Of a DNA stretch of 6,022 bases, positions 5,430 to 6,022 are shown piece after piece; within the stretch, counting starts at the first letter, position 1, and every line of letters begins with the position of its first letter. Origin of the DNA: Opitutaceae bacterium. GTDB taxonomy: Bacteria; Verrucomicrobiota; Verrucomicrobiia; Opitutales; Opitutaceae. The notes beneath the pieces were generated by a model. That model ran no database searches, was not told where the DNA came from, and saw nothing but the letters and a program-made list of their open reading frames with translations. The DNA is taken from assembly GCA_003168315.1 (NCBI GenBank), contig PMSP01000284.1, positions 1-6,022 of the forward strand, written 5' to 3'. The translations under genes and the position numbers were made by a program.

Positions 5430-6022
5430 GCTGGGCGGGCCCGGGCCCGAGCCCAGGCCGATGACCGTCACCGAGTTCACCCGGCGGGTGAAGGCGGTCC
5501 TCGAGGGCGGAGTCGGCTCCTGCTGGGTGAGGGGCGAGGTATCCAATCTTCACGTACACCCGAGCGGGCACGTCTACTTCTCGCTCAGGGACGCGGGCGC
5601 GCAGCTCTCGGCCGTCATGTTCCGCACCCAGGCCGCGCGCCAGTCGGTCAAGCTGAGGGACGGGCTCCAGGTCGTGGCCTACGGCGACACCGGGGTCTAC
5701 GAGGCCCGCGGCCAGTACCAGCTGGTCGTCCGGACGCTTGTCGACGACGGGATGGGCGCCCTCCAGAGGGAGTTCGAGGCCCTGAAGCGCAGGCTGGACG
5801 GGGAGGGGCTCTTCGACCCGGGACGAAAGAAGGCGATCCCCCAGATGCCGGCCGTCGTCGGCTTCGTGACGTCGCCGACCGGCGCCGCGGTCCAGGACTT
5901 CATGAGGATCCTGATCCGGCGCGGCTGGAGGGGCAGGGTGGTCGTCCTGCCTGCCAGGGTTCAGGGCGAGGGGGCGGCGGCCGAGATGGTCGAGATGCTC
6001 CGGCTCGCCGAGGAGCTCGGGA
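5410..6022 (+). CDS. xseA: Exodeoxyribonuclease VII large subunit, N-terminal part (runs off the window)
   Basis: The first 204 codons are present. Exodeoxyribonuclease VII (XseA with several copies of small XseB) degrades single-stranded DNA from both ends in the cytoplasm and takes part in repair. Residues about 18-115 are the OB-fold DNA-binding domain: MTVTEFTRRVKAVLEGG, WVRGEVSNLHVHPSGHVYFSLRD, AVMFR, GVYEARGQYQLVV. After the linker GLFDPGRKKAIPQMP comes the start of the catalytic domain, VVGFVTSPTGAAVQDF (149-164) and VVLPARVQGEGAA (178-190). Two in-frame ATGs compete. ATG 5410 overlaps the preceding gene by 20 bases and adds MSPASIELGGPGPEPRP; ATG 5461 starts exactly at the conserved region. 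I took 5410 because the 17 extra codons almost all end in G or C, as in the gene body, and N-terminal extensions are common in XseA. Neither start has a strong ribosome binding site. AGG supplies ten of 21 arginines. Identity is very sure; the start is not. Confidence 0.93.
   Translation, partial: MSPASIELGGPGPEPRPMTVTEFTRRVKAVLEGGVGSCWVRGEVSNLHVHPSGHVYFSLRDAGAQLSAVMFRTQAARQSVKLRDGLQVVAYGDTGVYEARGQYQLVVRTLVDDGMGALQREFEALKRRLDGEGLFDPGRKKAIPQMPAVVGFVTSPTGAAVQDFMRILIRRGWRGRVVVLPARVQGEGAAAEMVEMLRLAEELG

Noticed and set aside
4536..5546. A 336-codon minus-strand frame opposite the VTT gene and the xseA start
   Set aside because: The product is Asp/Glu/Arg/His-rich without a recognisable domain, while the plus-strand frames carry clear VTT and XseA motifs.

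Overview
The window is GC-rich bacterial DNA with short intergenic gaps. It holds six protein-coding genes, two of them cut by the window edges. The xseA fragment has a stretch (GWRGRVVVLPARVQGEGAA) that I associate with Verrucomicrobiota (Opitutaceae-like) homologues. I therefore lean to that phylum, but only tentatively; another GC-rich phylum is possible.

Layout: (1) The left edge (1-164, +) is the C-terminal end of an SRPBCC/AHSA1-type START-like protein. (2) A 385-base convergent spacer (165-549) has no gene. It contains an 18-bp hairpin suited to the plus-strand transcript, an A-tract/T-tract inverted repeat, and a hairpin followed by a U-run on the minus strand. (3) A second SRPBCC protein with one N-terminal membrane anchor lies at 550-1089 (-). 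(4) Two large polytopic membrane proteins, both GT-C-like glycosyltransferases, lie on the minus strand at 1163-3088 and 3085-4665. They share an ATGA overlap and are probably translationally coupled. (5) A divergent spacer at 4666-4754 leads to a VTT/TVP38-DedA-type membrane protein (4755-5429, +). This is followed with a 20-base overlap (or a 31-base gap) by xseA, the large subunit of exodeoxyribonuclease VII, which runs off the right edge.

How the genes may work together: the two membrane glycosyltransferase-like proteins probably use a polyprenyl-phosphate-linked sugar and act on the outer face of the cytoplasmic membrane. Some DedA-superfamily proteins recycle the polyprenyl-phosphate carrier, so the divergent VTT protein is a plausible but unproven partner. 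xseA is housekeeping DNA repair. The two SRPBCC proteins have no visible functional link to the rest. The anchored one differs in codon use from genes 1163-6022, which suggests a different origin for the left part of the window or an assembly join.

I see no CRISPR array, tRNA, rRNA, insertion sequence or recognised defence system. The long antisense reading frames are products of high GC at third codon positions.
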